Shown: positions 46,892-57,924, counted from the first letter of the stretch. The stretch is DNA of 64,000 nt from Caballeronia mineralivorans PML1(12) (GCF_001028175.1 NZ_AEJF01000163.1:1-64000), one strand, 5' to 3'. Translations and numbers: made by a program. Notes: a model not told the origin generated them from the letters alone.

Positions 46892-47779
46892 ATGCGCATT
46901 TTTCTTACCGGTGCGACAGGCTTTATCGGCGCGACCATCGTTCCCGAACTCATCAAGGCGGGCCATCATGTGATCGGCATGACGCGTTCGGACGCGGGAG
47001 CCCAGGCGCTCATCAATGCGGGGGCGCAGGTGCATCGCGGAACCCTGGAGGATCCGGAGAGCCTGCGCAGCGGCGCCGCAAAAGCAGATGGCGTCATCCA
47101 CACGGCATTCGATCACGATTTTTCAAGATTTGTGGAGAATTGCGAAAAGGACAAGCTTGCGATCGCGGCACTCGGGTCCGCGCTCGCCGGCTCCGACCGC
47201 CCTCTGATCATCACCTCCGGGACCGGCATGGGTAGCGGTGAGCATGGTCAAGCCGCGACCGAAGATGTCTTTAACATCAGTCATCCAAATCCACGCATCG
47301 CATCCGAACTGGCTGGGAATGCGCTCCTGGAGGCAGGTGTCAACGTGTCGGTGGTACGACTACCTCAGGTTCACAACCCGTTCAAGCAGGGTCTCATCAC
47401 GCCGCTCATTGGTATCGCTCGTGAGAAAGGTGTTTCCGCCTTCGTGGGTGAGGGCCGTAACCGCTGGCCGGCTGGCCATCTCTGCGATGTGGCGCTCCTC
47501 TATCGGCTCGCCGTAGAAAAGCGCGAACCGGGGGCACGGTATCATGCGGTCGGCGAAGAAGGGATCAGCAGCCGCGAAATCGCCGAGGCGCTCGGCCGGG
47601 GCCTGAACTTGCCCGTCGTTTCGATCGCCCCGGACGAAGCGGCGTCGCATTTTGGATGGATGGCAATGTTCGTCGGCCTGGATATGCCGGCCTCCAGTGC
47701 CCAGACCCAGGCCCGGCTGGACTGGCATCCAATCGGTCCAACGCTCATCGACGACCTCAACGAAGCCCGGTACGCCTGA
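46892..47779 (+). CDS. NAD-dependent epimerase/dehydratase family (atypical SDR) protein
   Basis: A 295-residue extended or atypical SDR. The ATG at 46892 has GGGAGA upstream and starts MRIFLTGATGFIGATIVPEL, the Rossmann nucleotide-binding motif GATGFIG. Residues around 150-160 lack a clear YxxxK, which is common in the atypical group. The region VRLPQVHNPFKQGLITPLIG and GEGRNRWPAGHLCDVA resembles SDRs annotated as nucleoside-diphosphate-sugar epimerases. Substrate unknown. Confidence 0.85.
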   Translation: MRIFLTGATGFIGATIVPELIKAGHHVIGMTRSDAGAQALINAGAQVHRGTLEDPESLRSGAAKADGVIHTAFDHDFSRFVENCEKDKLAIAALGSALAGSDRPLIITSGTGMGSGEHGQAATEDVFNISHPNPRIASELAGNALLEAGVNVSVVRLPQVHNPFKQGLITPLIGIAREKGVSAFVGEGRNRWPAGHLCDVALLYRLAVEKREPGARYHAVGEEGISSREIAEALGRGLNLPVVSIAPDEAASHFGWMAMFVGLDMPASSAQTQARLDWHPIGPTLIDDLNEARYA

Positions 47780-47988
47780 TCACCTTCGTTTATTGGCCCG
47801 GAGCGGAAACCATTTACGCAGCGGGTCGACGCTCGTCAGGAACAGTTACGGCGGTCAATCAGGTTTTAGCCCGGTCCGTCATCGCGGCGGACCGAATGTC
47901 GGCTTCACAATGATTCTGTTGAAAAAGTCTGCTCTCGAGTAATTCATTAGGTATCCTTTTGATATCGATAGACGAGGAGCGAATCGTC

Positions 47989-48228
47989 ATGATGGGTCAA
48001 TTGGAAAGCGGGCAGGACAAGCTTTTTTACTCGTCCAATATTGACAATCATGTTCTTCGAACCCACCTGCTGAGAGGCATAGATCGGGCTCTCGATCTCG
48101 ACGATCTCCGTTAGCATCTCGCACCTTTCTACAGTCCGATCGGTCGCCTGTCGATTGATCCGGATCTCATGATCCGCATGCTGATCGTGGGCTACGGCTA
48201 CGGCATTCGCTCGGAGCGTAGCTGCCGG
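47989..48228 (+). pseudogene. IS1182-type transposase remnant
   Basis: The translated frame begins MMGQLESGQDKLFYSSNIDN and continues to SPIGRLSIDPDLMIRMLIVG, the typical N-terminus of IS1182/IS5-group transposases. It has an in-frame TAG after LDLDDLR and ends at IRSERSC where sbcC sequence begins. Only about 80 residues remain, so it is inactive. Confidence 0.75.
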
Positions 48229-51200
48229 TCACGTGCCCACCACTTCTACCGTAGAAAAACCGATTCCGACGCTTTTCGCCACTCTGATCTGCAACGGAAT
48301 GCGCTCCTTGAGCGCTTCCACGTGACTGATCACGCCAATCATCTTGCCGCTCGCATTCAAGGAATCGAGCGCGTTCAACGCGATTTCCAATGTCTCGCCA
48401 TCGAGCGTGCCGAAACCTTCATCGAGGAACAAGGAATCAATCGACGTCTTGAAGCTCACCAGATCCGATAAAGCCAGCGCCAGCGCGAGACTCACCAGGA
48501 AACTCTCGCCACCCGAGAGCGTGCGTGTGTCGCGCGCAACGTCGCCTTGCCACATATCGAGTACTTCCATTTCCAGATCCCCGGCGAGTTTGCGATTGAG
48601 CTGATAACGCCCATGCAGCTGCACGAGTTGCCGGTTCGCGAGATAGATCAAATGATCGAGCGTCAGGCCTTGAGCGAATTTCCGATACTTCGCGCCATCG
48701 GCGGAACCGATCAGGCTGCTCAGGCGCTGCCACAAGTCGTAACGTGTGCGTTGTGCATCGATCTGTTGATACAGCGCCTGCTTTTCCACGCGCAAGCGGT
48801 CGTCGTTCTTGAGCGTTGCGCGAAGCTCGCCTTGTTTTTCGCTCAGGCTCTTCGACTTTGCCAGCATGTCGTCGAGCGTACGTTGCAGGGCGTCAACGTC
48901 CAGCTCGGTCTTCGGCTCTTTCAGCAATTCCGCACGGCGGTTTTCCGCGGTCGTGCGCAGCGTGCGCACCGTTGTGAGCAGTTCATCGAGTTCGCGCTTC
49001 AGCGTTTGCAGGCGCTCGCGTTCTTCATAAGAGAGCAGCGCTTCTTTGAACGCCTGTTCATCGGCGAAGGCGCTCTTGGCGAACGCTTCGGTCCACGTCG
49101 CCGATGTTTTCTCCGCGCGCTCCTTGTCTTCGCTCAGGCGCGCCGTCAACGTTCGCTCGGTGCCTTCGAGCAAGCTGGCTTTATCACGTGCGGTGTCGTA
49201 GCGTTGTATCGCCGACAAAAACGCTGCATCGGGATTAGCGCTCGCGGCAACAGCTTCGGTTTTCAACTCCACGTAATCCTTCTCACAATCAACACATCGC
49301 GCGGACCACTTTGCGGCTTCAACCGATGCGGCTTCGTGCGCGTGCCGCGCGCGATCGGCTTGCTGCGTCAACGCGCGGATTTGCTCCGATGCCTTCTGCC
49401 AGGCCCGCCATTCAGCATCGCGCTGCGTGAGCCATTGCTGCCAATGCATCCAGGTATCCGGCCGCGCATAATCCACGGACCTCACCGATTCATCAAGCAT
49501 CTGCTCTCGCTTGAGCAGCGCGGTTCGCAACGCGTCGGATTGATCGGCGGCTTCTTTCAAGGCCTTTCCCGCTGCGCTTTGTCTTTCTTCGAGCAGCTTC
49601 AGTGCGTGTTGGTGGTCGAGCGCAGTTCGCTCCGCCGCATGTCTGGCAGTTTCGTGCTGCTTGATCACCGCGATCTGGTGATCCACGGCTGCGAGGGTTT
49701 CCTGCGCCAGCTTCAACGTCGCGGCGTGCGCCTGCATGAGCGCATCGAGTCCGTCATGGTCAACGGCTCCGAGTCCAAGCTCGACGCACAGCTTTCGCCA
49801 GCTATCCGCGTGCCGCGCTTCGTCTTCAAGCCATGTATCGATACGCGTTCCAAGCGCCTTGATCTGCGCAGTCAACGCCGCGATAGCGACATCGGTAGCC
49901 AGGGCTTCCTTGTTTTTGCTCTGCAATGCGAGTTGTTTGTCCTTCAACGCGTGCTCGGTCGCCGAGACATCGAGCGCGGCATACGCAGTGATGGACGGAT
50001 GCTCCGTTGATCCGCACAACGGGCACGCTTCGTCGGGTTGCAACGCTGCACGATGCCCGGCGAGATCGAGAATGCGCTGCTCCTGATGCAGCAATTTGCG
50101 CTTGTCTTCCACTTGCTCGGTCAGCGTCGCCATGTCTTTTGCAAGACGCTCGCGTTGCTCGTTCAGCGACGCGAGTGATGCATTTTTCCGAGCCTGCTCA
50201 TCACGGTCAAGCGCGGCTTGGCCGGTTCCGCGTGCAACTATCTCGCCGATATCCATCAGCTTGCCGAACAAATGATGCTGCTCGTTAAGACGCTGGCAAC
50301 GCGTCTTCAACGCAGCTTCAGTCTCGCCACCCAGCGTGCTCGAAAGCTTTTCATGCTGCTCGCTTTCAGCCTTGCGTGCGTGTTCCGCGGCTGCCACGGC
50401 GTCGCGCACAGCAATCTGTTTGGCATCGATCTCGCGTGCCCGCTTGTCGATCTCACCGCTTAGTTCTTTCTGCCTTGCGGCATTCACCTCGATGTCACTT
50501 AGCGTTTGCAGGCGCGCGGCGAATTGCTGTTGCCACAGCACAATCCGCTCGCCGAGTTTGCTTCGATGCGGATGTTCGTCGAGTGCGGACTGAACGGTCT
50601 TCGTTTCCAGTAACACGCCATTGAGCGCGTCTTCGCGGATCTCGACGACTCGTCGGCTGATCACTGACGCGGATCGCAGGCCGCGCGCGGCATCGAGCGA
50701 CGCGGCGCGTTTTTCGTCTTTCGAGACCGCCAGTTGACGAGATGTTTCCGCATGCCTTTCACGCGCGGCAAGCATCGCCGTATGATCCGCGCGCAGCTTT
50801 TCAGCGGGTTCGCTTTGGGCCAGGCGATCGAGTTGAGGCTTGGCATCGGCGATCTTCGAGTCCGCTTGCCGCTCGTTCACCAGCGCCTGTTCAAGCTGCG
50901 TTTGCGCCGCCGACAACGCCAGCCGCCACGCCAGCATCGCGCGTGTTGCATCGAGTTGCTTACCAAGCGCCGCTTCCTGTTCGCCAAGCTTGGTCTGTTC
51001 CTGCTGCAAGCCGATGCGTTGTTCCTCGGTCAGCAACTGAACGCCGTCCGCCAGGGCCAGGAGCGTATCCAGCGCAAGCTTCTCGTTGCGCGTCCGTTCG
51101 AACACGTTCTGCGAGATCGTGCCGTAGATATCGGTGCCGGTGAGCTCTTCCAGCAACTCGGCGCGCTCGTTCGCCTTCGCTTCGAGGAACGCAGCGAAGC

Positions 51201-51666
51201 CACCTTGCGCGAGCATCATCGACTTCGTGAAGCGGCCGAAATCGAGGCCGGTAATCTCTTCGACCTTCCTTAACTTGTCGACGATCCGATCAGTCACGAT
51301 GGTGCCATCGAGACGCGCGAGTTCCACCTTCGGCGCTTGCAGATTGCCATCGGCTTTGTCGCGCGCGCGACGCTGGCTCCAGAACGCCCGATACCCGTCG
51401 CCCTTCACCTCGAACTCCACCTCCGCGAGGCATTCGAACGTGTGCCGCGTCATCAGCTCGTTGGTCCCTTGCGAGATAGTGTCCATCCGCGGCGTGCGGT
51501 GATAGAGCGCAAGGCAGATCGCGTCGAGCAACGTCGTCTTGCCGGCGCCGGTTGGACCGGTGATCGCGAACAAGCCGTTGTCACGAAACGGCGGCTGACT
51601 GAAGTCGATCTTCCACTCGCCCTTTAGCGAGTTCAGATTCCGCAAACGCAACGACAAAATCTTCAT
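48229..51666 (-). CDS. sbcC: Nuclease complex ATPase SbcC (Rad50-like)
   Basis: Large SMC-like ATPase that with SbcD cleaves DNA hairpins and processes double-strand ends. The 1145-residue protein has Walker [14 protein letters not shown] (about residues 38-50), long coiled coils, a zinc hook CPLCGS at about residue 547, and the ABC signature [20 protein letters not shown] near residue 1050. The start overlaps the sbcD stop by four bases (ATGA). The last codons adjoin a transposase remnant, but the C-terminus looks complete. Confidence 0.95.
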   Translation of the reverse strand: MKILSLRLRNLNSLKGEWKIDFSQPPFRDNGLFAITGPTGAGKTTLLDAICLALYHRTPRMDTISQGTNELMTRHTFECLAEVEFEVKGDGYRAFWSQRRARDKADGNLQAPKVELARLDGTIVTDRIVDKLRKVEEITGLDFGRFTKSMMLAQGGFAAFLEAKANERAELLEELTGTDIYGTISQNVFERTRNEKLALDTLLALADGVQLLTEEQRIGLQQEQTKLGEQEAALGKQLDATRAMLAWRLALSAAQTQLEQALVNERQADSKIADAKPQLDRLAQSEPAEKLRADHTAMLAARERHAETSRQLAVSKDEKRAASLDAARGLRSASVISRRVVEIREDALNGVLLETKTVQSALDEHPHRSKLGERIVLWQQQFAARLQTLSDIEVNAARQKELSGEIDKRAREIDAKQIAVRDAVAAAEHARKAESEQHEKLSSTLGGETEAALKTRCQRLNEQHHLFGKLMDIGEIVARGTGQAALDRDEQARKNASLASLNEQRERLAKDMATLTEQVEDKRKLLHQEQRILDLAGHRAALQPDEACPLCGSTEHPSITAYAALDVSATEHALKDKQLALQSKNKEALATDVAIAALTAQIKALGTRIDTWLEDEARHADSWRKLCVELGLGAVDHDGLDALMQAHAATLKLAQETLAAVDHQIAVIKQHETARHAAERTALDHQHALKLLEERQSAAGKALKEAADQSDALRTALLKREQMLDESVRSVDYARPDTWMHWQQWLTQRDAEWRAWQKASEQIRALTQQADRARHAHEAASVEAAKWSARCVDCEKDYVELKTEAVAASANPDAAFLSAIQRYDTARDKASLLEGTERTLTARLSEDKERAEKTSATWTEAFAKSAFADEQAFKEALLSYEERERLQTLKRELDELLTTVRTLRTTAENRRAELLKEPKTELDVDALQRTLDDMLAKSKSLSEKQGELRATLKNDDRLRVEKQALYQQIDAQRTRYDLWQRLSSLIGSADGAKYRKFAQGLTLDHLIYLANRQLVQLHGRYQLNRKLAGDLEMEVLDMWQGDVARDTRTLSGGESFLVSLALALALSDLVSFKTSIDSLFLDEGFGTLDGETLEIALNALDSLNASGKMIGVISHVEALKERIPLQIRVAKSVGIGFSTVEVVGT

Positions 51667-52886
51667 TGCGCGTCCGCCTCGCCGATCTCCGCGACGACCT
51701 CGCGATACATCGTTAAGAGCTGAGCATGCGTTTCGTCGTCGATGGTTTCAGATTGCAGCCGGCGCGCAAATACATCATCAGGCGTGAGTTCGTTCAAGGT
51801 TTCCTTCGCTTGCGATTGCAATGCGTTCAACGCGGAAGAGCGCTCGCGGCGAATGCGCAGTACTTCCACCGGCAGGTTTTCAGTGATTGTCTGGATGCGA
51901 GCGTTGAGGTCGCTGAGATAGTCATCGGCGCAGACCACGATTTCGAGCCACACGGTCTCGCCTTCAGCCACCTGAGATGCCACCGCCGCGACTGCCGCCT
52001 CAAGCTCCTTCAACGATCCTTTCACTGACATCAGCGGCTGAAAGCACGGCACCTCGAGCACGGTCACGCGCTCAAGGCCGTCCGAAGAAACGTCCACGAG
52101 CAGCATCTCTTTTTGCTGCCGCGCTTCATCGAAGCTCAATGCGATGGGCGATCCGCTGTACCGGATGTGCTCGAATCCGCCCACTTTTTGCGGCCGATGA
52201 ATATGCCCAAGCGCGATGTAATCGGCGGCGGGAAACGCGGCTGTCGGGAACGCTTCCAACGCACCGACATAAATCTCCCGCACCGACTCGCTCGCGCTCG
52301 CGCCGACGGTCGTCAAATGCCCGGTCGCGATGATCGGCAAGTGCGCGCCAAGCTCCACGCGCTTGCCTTCGGCCAGCGCGAACAACGCCTGATAGTGCGC
52401 ATGAATCGCATCTTGCAGCGACTGCTGCTTGTCGCCTGCGCTCTGTCCCGCGAGGCTCTGCAGTACGTCGCGCGCACGGATGAACGGGATTGCGCAGATG
52501 ATTGCGCCGGGCTTGCCTTCACGTGTATTGAGCACACGAACCTGTTCATTCGGATCGTCACGAACGGAGGGAATCACCACGGTATTCAACGCCGTCAGCA
52601 AGTGGCGCGACTCTTCCAGCACGGCGACGGAATCATGATTACCCGCAAGCAGCGTCAAGCCCACGCCCGCGTCACGCAAAGCGAGAATCAGTGTGTAATA
52701 AAGCTCGCGGGCATAGCTGGGCGGTGCGCCGGTATCGAAGATATCGCCGGCTATCAGTACCGAATCGACCGCGTGCAGCCGCGTCTGCTCGACCAGCCAC
52801 GCGATCAGCTTTTGATGTTCGGCCTGGCGTGAATGCCCGAGAAAGTACTGGCCGAGGTGCCAGTCCGAGGTGTGCAGGATTCGCAT
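51663..52886 (-). CDS. sbcD: Nuclease complex subunit SbcD (Mre11-like)
   Basis: Metal-dependent nuclease subunit of the SbcCD complex. The 407-residue protein has the calcineurin-type motifs HTSDWHLGQ (Asp8, His10), [16 protein letters not shown], and GHIHRPQ. It is upstream of and coupled to sbcC. Confidence 0.95.
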   Translation of the reverse strand: MRILHTSDWHLGQYFLGHSRQAEHQKLIAWLVEQTRLHAVDSVLIAGDIFDTGAPPSYARELYYTLILALRDAGVGLTLLAGNHDSVAVLEESRHLLTALNTVVIPSVRDDPNEQVRVLNTREGKPGAIICAIPFIRARDVLQSLAGQSAGDKQQSLQDAIHAHYQALFALAEGKRVELGAHLPIIATGHLTTVGASASESVREIYVGALEAFPTAAFPAADYIALGHIHRPQKVGGFEHIRYSGSPIALSFDEARQQKEMLLVDVSSDGLERVTVLEVPCFQPLMSVKGSLKELEAAVAAVASQVAEGETVWLEIVVCADDYLSDLNARIQTITENLPVEVLRIRRERSSALNALQSQAKETLNELTPDDVFARRLQSETIDDETHAQLLTMYREVVAEIGEADAQ

Positions 52887-53119
52887 CGAAGGGTCGGGTT
52901 GAAGGCGTTGCCGCGCATGGTTCTAGTGGCTGCCAGTTTAGCCGATCGCCTCGGCCAGCATTGAGCGAGCACCCTGAAAACCCATGCAAAACATCGTAAA
53001 ACGAGGCAATTGTGGCGTGTACGCGTACACTTCGGCTTCTATTGCGCGGAAACAGCGTGCACTGGCCCTGCCAGCGCCCTTTTCACGCTGCAACTCCATC
53101 CATTACGCTCAAATCAATC

Positions 53120-53317
53120 ATGTTTATCTGCCGAAACCAGCCGTGTGGCGCCGAATGGCAACTCGCCGACGTGCTCATCAAGAACGAAGGCCAGGGCCTC
53201 ATGTTCCGCTGCCCCATGTGTGGCGCGCGCAACAAGGTGCTTCGCCACGACGCGCCCGACGGCACCATCACCTACGAGCAGGACAATTCGGTCCCGCCGA
53301 AGCCTGCCGCAAAGTAA
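53120..53317 (+). CDS. Small zinc-ribbon protein
   Basis: A 65-residue protein starting MFICRNQPCGAEWQLADVLI, with cysteine pairs CRNQPC and CPMC (RCPMCGARNKVL) that likely bind one zinc ion. It has no known domain name that I recall with confidence. It ends four bases before the dbpA start, so the two are probably co-transcribed. The frame is open upstream, but the zinc ribbon sets the natural start. Confidence 0.72.
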   Translation: MFICRNQPCGAEWQLADVLIKNEGQGLMFRCPMCGARNKVLRHDAPDGTITYEQDNSVPPKPAAK

Positions 53318-53321
53318 TCCC

Positions 53322-54704
53322 ATGACTACGCCTACTTCTTTCAGCGCTCTGCCGCTTTCGCCGGCGATGCTGGCGAACCTCGAACAGCTCGGTTATCTCA
53401 CGATGACCCCGATCCAGGCCGCCAGCCTGCCGATCGCGCTCGCCGGCCACGATCTCATCGCGCAGGCCAAGACAGGCAGCGGCAAGACCGCCGCGTTCGC
53501 GTTGCCGCTGCTCGCGAAGATCGATCCGCGGCTGTTTTCCGTGCAGGCGCTCGTGCTGTGCCCGACGCGTGAACTCGCCGATCAGGTGACACAGGAAATC
53601 CGCCGGATCGCGCGCGCGGAAGACAACATCAAGATCCTGACGCTGTGCGGCGGCTCGCCGATGCGTCCGCAGATCGCGAGCCTTGAACATGGCTGCCATA
53701 TTGCCGTGGGAACGCCGGGGCGGATCATGGATCACCTCGAACGCGGCACGCTTCCTTTGACCGCGCTCAAGACGCTGGTCCTTGATGAAGCCGATCGCAT
53801 GCTCGACATGGGTTTCTTCGACGACATCGTCGCGGTCGTCAAGCAATGCCCGAAGGATCGCCAGACGCTGCTATTTTCCGCGACGTATCCGGAAGGCATC
53901 GCCAAGTTGAGTCAGCAATTTCTGCGCAAGCCCCAGGAAATCAAGCTCACCGAGCAGCACACGAATTCGAAGATCAAGCAGCGCTTCTACGAAGTCCACG
54001 ACAACGAACGCCTGCACGCCGTCGGCCTGTTGCTCGATCACTACCAACCGGTCAGCACGCTCGCGTTCTGCAACACGAAGCAGCAATGCCGCGACTTGCT
54101 CGACGTCCTCGTCGCGCAGGGCTTCAACGCACTCGCGCTGCACGGTGAACTGGAACAACGCGAACGCGATCAGGTGCTCGTGCAGTTCGCCAACCGTAGC
54201 TGCTCGGTACTGGTCGCAACCGACGTTGCCGCGCGCGGGCTCGATATCGCGCAACTGGAGGCGGTGATCAACGTCGATGTCACGCCCGATCCGGAGATCC
54301 ACGTGCACCGCATCGGCCGAACGGGCCGCGCGGATCAGGAAGGCTGGGCGCTGAGCCTCGCGAGCATGGACGAAATGGGGCGCGTGGGCACGATCGAACA
54401 GGCGCAGAAGAAGGAAGTCGAGTGGCACAAGCTGAGCGAGCTGACGCCGGCGAAGCCCGGTCATCTTCAGCCGCCGATGGCTACGCTGCAGATCCTCGGC
54501 GGCCGTAAAGAGAAGATTCGTCCCGGCGATGTCCTCGGCGCGCTCACCGGCGATGCCGGTTTCGAAGGCTCGCAGATCGGCAAGATCAATGTGACGGACA
54601 TGGTCACGTATGTTGCGGTATCGCGGGACATCGCGGATCAGGCGGTGAAGAAGTTGTCGGCGGGGAAGGTGAAGGGCAAGAAGGTCAAGGTGCGGCGCAT
54701 TTAA
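53322..54704 (+). CDS. dbpA: ATP-dependent RNA helicase DbpA
   Basis: DEAD-box helicase that acts in large-subunit ribosome assembly and binds 23S rRNA. The 460-residue protein starts at 53322 (MTTPTSFSALPLSPAML). It has motifs Q (MTPIQAASLP), I (AKTGSGKT), II (DEAD), III (SAT), HRIGRTGR, and the C-terminal RNA-binding domain with GDVLGALTGDAG, IGKINVTDMVTYVAV and KKLSAGKVKGKKVKVRRI, which is specific to DbpA. Confidence 0.94.
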   Translation: MTTPTSFSALPLSPAMLANLEQLGYLTMTPIQAASLPIALAGHDLIAQAKTGSGKTAAFALPLLAKIDPRLFSVQALVLCPTRELADQVTQEIRRIARAEDNIKILTLCGGSPMRPQIASLEHGCHIAVGTPGRIMDHLERGTLPLTALKTLVLDEADRMLDMGFFDDIVAVVKQCPKDRQTLLFSATYPEGIAKLSQQFLRKPQEIKLTEQHTNSKIKQRFYEVHDNERLHAVGLLLDHYQPVSTLAFCNTKQQCRDLLDVLVAQGFNALALHGELEQRERDQVLVQFANRSCSVLVATDVAARGLDIAQLEAVINVDVTPDPEIHVHRIGRTGRADQEGWALSLASMDEMGRVGTIEQAQKKEVEWHKLSELTPAKPGHLQPPMATLQILGGRKEKIRPGDVLGALTGDAGFEGSQIGKINVTDMVTYVAVSRDIADQAVKKLSAGKVKGKKVKVRRI

Positions 54705-54879
54705 ATCAAGCGCCGGGCCTGCAATTTGCACCACGCCGAATGGAGACCCACAACGAGATGCATAACTTCAATCGAAGAAACCAGGGATAGGAGCAATCCG
54801 ATAGCTGGGATCCGATAGCTGGGCGGGAAAGCGTCATTTAGCGAGCGCGAATCGGATCGGCGAGTGGCCGGTGCGAGTG

Positions 54880-55248
54880 AAGAAACCGGCGGGTGGGCGC
54901 AGGAAGATTGGCGTTGTATGGGCGGGCGGTCCGACGTTCGGCAACGATCAATTTCGTTGGATGCCGTTCGCCGCGTGCTCACCTTTCGCCGATGTCGCGA
55001 ATACCGAATGGTTTTCGCTGTAAAAGGGCGCCGCGCGCGACCAGCTCTCGCAGCCCGATTGCGCGTTGAAGCGCCATGATCTGACGGACGACATCCACGA
55101 TTTCGCCGATACCGCCGCGCTGATCGAACAACTCGATCTCGTGATGACGGTGCATACATCGGTTGCTCATCTGGCCGGTGCGTTCGGCAAGCTGGGCGAC
55201 TGGAGCGCGCCGGTGGTGCAGGCGAAAGCGGCGCTGACGGCGGGCTGA
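54880..55248 (+). pseudogene. Glycosyltransferase family 9-like remnant
   Basis: One frame reads RRKIGVVWAGGPTFGNDQFRW, MPFAACSPFADVANTEWFSL, then TAA, KGAARDQLSQPDCALKRHDL, TDDIHDFADTAALIEQLDLV and TVHTSVAHLAGAFGK. This is the C-terminal domain of TPR-glycosyltransferase 9-like proteins, where a Gln (SLQKG) is expected in place of the stop. After GAFGK the frame jumps to LGDWSAPVVQAKAALTAG, so the central part is deleted. The N-terminal half is absent. Confidence 0.65.
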
Positions 55249-55287
55249 TCGTCGCCCGCTTGCCGGTCGGCCAATGGCCTGAACGAC

Positions 55288-56688
55288 CTATTCCCCAACC
55301 GGCCGCATCGTTTCAGTGGCTTTGTCGCGGGTAATCAGCCGCAAGCCGCTTGCGATACTCGCCACGCCTGCGAATCCCGCACCGATCGCGAGCGCCAACG
55401 CCGGTCCATGATGTCCCGCAATACCGAAGCTCAGCGCGACCAGCGCCGCGCCGGTAGCCTGACCGATCAGCCGGGCCGTCGCCACCACGCCGCTTGCACC
55501 GCCGCTGCGCTCGCGCGGCGCGCTCGCCATCAACGCCTTCAGATTGGGCGATTGAAAAAACCCGAAGCCCGCGCCGCAGATGGCCATGCGGATACAGATG
55601 TCGAGGGCATGGGGATGAGCCGGCAACAATGCCAGTGACGCCATCCCCGCGCACATGATCGCGAGCCCGACGCCGCCAAGCAGCCCCGGCTGATATCGAT
55701 CCGATAAACGTCCGGCGACCGGCGCCAGCAACGCCACCATGACCGACCACGGCGTCATCAGGAAGCCGGTTTCCACCTGAGTGCGCCCGAGCACGCTTTC
55801 GAAATAGAACGGCAGCGAAACGAACGCCAGCCCTTGCGCGGCGAACGAGCAAACGGCAGTCGCCGTGGATAACGCGAACATCGGCCGCTTGAAGAGATCG
55901 ACGGGGAGCATCGGCGCCGGATGACCGCGTTCCCGACGCAGCATCAAGCCGCCCGCCACTGCCGTTATCGCGAGCGCGATCAACACGATATGCGCGGGCG
56001 CGCGCTGCGCTGCTTCGCCGAGTGCGAACACCAGCGCGGCGAACGTGACCACGTTCAGCCCTGCCGCCACGCGATCGAAGCCGTGCTTCGCGCGCGGCGT
56101 TTGGGGCAACGCCGGCCAGCCGATAAACAGCGCCAGCAACCCCACCGGCAGGTTCACCGCGAATAGCCACGGCCAGGGCCCAAGCGAGAGCACGATGGAC
56201 GCGACCGTCGGCCCGACCGCGAACGATATCCCCACGACCAGCGCGTTCAGCCCAAATCCGCGCCCGAGCCGGTGATGCGGATAGATCGCTCCGATCAGCG
56301 CCGTGTTCACGCTCATCACCGCGCTTGCGCCAATCCCTTGCAGCAGCCGCGCCGCGGTCAACGATGGCAGCGACCACGACAGCGCGCAGGTCAGCGACGC
56401 CACGAGGAACAGAATCAGCCCGCCCAGATAAATCTTCCGATGCCCGACGATGCCACCCAGCGCCGCGAACGGCAGCAGCGTGGCCACCATGGCGAGCTGA
56501 TACGCGTTGATGATCCAGACGGACGAGGCCGGCGTTGCGTGGAGATCGGCGGCGATCGCAGGCAGTGCCGTATTCGCGATGGCGGTATCGAGTGTGGCGA
56601 GTGAAACGGCCAGCAGAATCGCCGCCATGGCGCGACGCTGAAGCGCGGTCATGGGGCCGTCGGTGGGAAAAGTGGTCTGGTCTGACAC
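55288..56688 (-). CDS. MFS drug exporter, DHA2 (14-span) type
   Basis: A proton-driven multidrug or metabolite exporter. The protein has about 14 hydrophobic segments, LDTAIANTALPAIAADL in helix 1, RLLQGIGASAVMSVNTALIG and GRGFGLNALVVGISFAVGPT (motif C region). I use a GTG at 56688 (VSDQTTFPTDGPM), which gives the likely homologous N-terminus and 466 residues; the frame is open to 56727 and an ATG at 56652 is an alternative. Substrate unknown. Confidence 0.88.
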   Translation of the reverse strand: MSDQTTFPTDGPMTALQRRAMAAILLAVSLATLDTAIANTALPAIAADLHATPASSVWIINAYQLAMVATLLPFAALGGIVGHRKIYLGGLILFLVASLTCALSWSLPSLTAARLLQGIGASAVMSVNTALIGAIYPHHRLGRGFGLNALVVGISFAVGPTVASIVLSLGPWPWLFAVNLPVGLLALFIGWPALPQTPRAKHGFDRVAAGLNVVTFAALVFALGEAAQRAPAHIVLIALAITAVAGGLMLRRERGHPAPMLPVDLFKRPMFALSTATAVCSFAAQGLAFVSLPFYFESVLGRTQVETGFLMTPWSVMVALLAPVAGRLSDRYQPGLLGGVGLAIMCAGMASLALLPAHPHALDICIRMAICGAGFGFFQSPNLKALMASAPRERSGGASGVVATARLIGQATGAALVALSFGIAGHHGPALALAIGAGFAGVASIASGLRLITRDKATETMRPVGE

Positions 56689-56773
56689 GGTTTTTAGTAT
56701 GGAGCGTGATCGGCGATAGTCCGACACGATACGGGATCGTGGCGAAGCTTGCCGGGCACCCCCGTGGCAGCTT

Positions 56774-57706
56774 TCAAACAGGTGTCAGTACGGCGTTGCC
56801 GGCAAAGTGCCGCGTGGCGTTATCGACGAACATCTGCACCGATGCGGCCACGGCTTCCGGCGAGCGCCCACCCACATGCGGCGTCAGCACCACGCGCTCC
56901 GAGGCCGTGAGCAACGCTGGCGGCGCGGGTTCGCCTTCGTAGACATCGAGTCCTGCGCCCGCTATCACGCCGCGTTCGAGGGCATCTGCCAGAGCGGCGG
57001 TATCGACGACACTGCCGCGCGCCACGTTCACCACGTAGCCGTGCGAGCCGAGCGCGGCGAGTACGCTGGCGTCGATCAGATGTTTCGTCGATGCGCCGCC
57101 CGGCGTCGCGACCACGAGGTAGTCGGCCCATTCGGCCAGCGCGATCACCGAGTCGAAGTACGTGTACGCCGTGTCCGGTTGCGGCTGGCGATTGTGATAA
57201 CCGATCTCGATATCGAAGCCTTGCGCTCTTTTCGCCACCTTCCTGCCGATGTTGCCTAGTCCGATCACGCCGAGTTTCTTGCCCGAGAAGTTGGGCTGAA
57301 ACGGCAGGTCGTCGCGCCAGAAGCCTGCCCGGCACGCGCGGTCGAGCACGGGGATCTGGCGGACGACGCCGAGCAGCAGCGCGAAGGCGTGATCGGCGAC
57401 GCAATCGTCGTTGGTTCCGGCGCCATTCACCACGACGATACCGCGCGCCTGCGCCGCGTCCCGAGCGATGTTTTCGTAGCCCGCGCCTAGCGCGCCGATC
57501 AGCTCGAGATTCGGGAGTTTCGCGATCGAGCTTGCATCGAAGCCGATGGTGCCGTTGGTCAGGACAGCGCGGATTTCGCTCGCGTGATCGGTGAGGGCTT
57601 TATCGAGGGCGGGTTGATCGAGGGCTGTAATGACGTTGAAGGCGGTGGCGACGGTGGTTTGGTTTTCAGGACGAAGCGGGACCACGACGAGGACAGTGGG
57701 GAGCAT
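56774..57706 (-). CDS. D-isomer 2-hydroxyacid dehydrogenase
   Basis: NAD(P)H-dependent enzyme of the glyoxylate/hydroxypyruvate reductase group. The start at 57706 (MLPTVLVVVPL) yields 310 residues. GLGNIGRKVAKRAQGF is the nucleotide motif, NVARGSVVDTAAL and DVYEGEPAPP are family landmarks; Arg in NVARGS, Glu in EGEP and His in TPHVGG form the active site. No ribosome-binding site is apparent, so the start is tentative. Substrate is likely a small 2-oxoacid. Confidence 0.9.
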   Translation of the reverse strand: MLPTVLVVVPLRPENQTTVATAFNVITALDQPALDKALTDHASEIRAVLTNGTIGFDASSIAKLPNLELIGALGAGYENIARDAAQARGIVVVNGAGTNDDCVADHAFALLLGVVRQIPVLDRACRAGFWRDDLPFQPNFSGKKLGVIGLGNIGRKVAKRAQGFDIEIGYHNRQPQPDTAYTYFDSVIALAEWADYLVVATPGGASTKHLIDASVLAALGSHGYVVNVARGSVVDTAALADALERGVIAGAGLDVYEGEPAPPALLTASERVVLTPHVGGRSPEAVAASVQMFVDNATRHFAGNAVLTPV

Positions 57707-57904
57707 GGGCGCGAGGGGTTGGAGGAGCGAAGTTCGAAGTTTCGCATTTTTGGAGTTTTGACGGGAACAGGCGGGCGAGGCGATTGAATTCAAACCGTGA
57801 ACCCCTCAAACCATACATAGGGTTTACACCTAAAACCACAATAATCTCTTGCGGGGACAGTCCTTAATTTTGGGAGACGGCTTACCTACACTGAAGTCAC
57901 AGAA

Positions 57905-57924
57905 CGCGAACAAGGTTGTTCGCG
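57905..57924. promoter_or_regulatory. Inverted repeat in the DUF4148 gene leader
   Basis: CGCGAACAA and TTGTTCGCG flank GG as a perfect 9-bp inverted repeat 29 bases before the start codon. It may be an operator or an mRNA 5' hairpin. Confidence 0.5.

Noticed and set aside
48547-50010. A 487-residue plus-strand frame opposite sbcC
   Set aside because: It is a GC-driven shadow of the sbcC coding strand with no domain features or ribosome-binding site. Similar long shadows opposite gshA (6335-7522) and gyrB (25695-26750) were rejected likewise.
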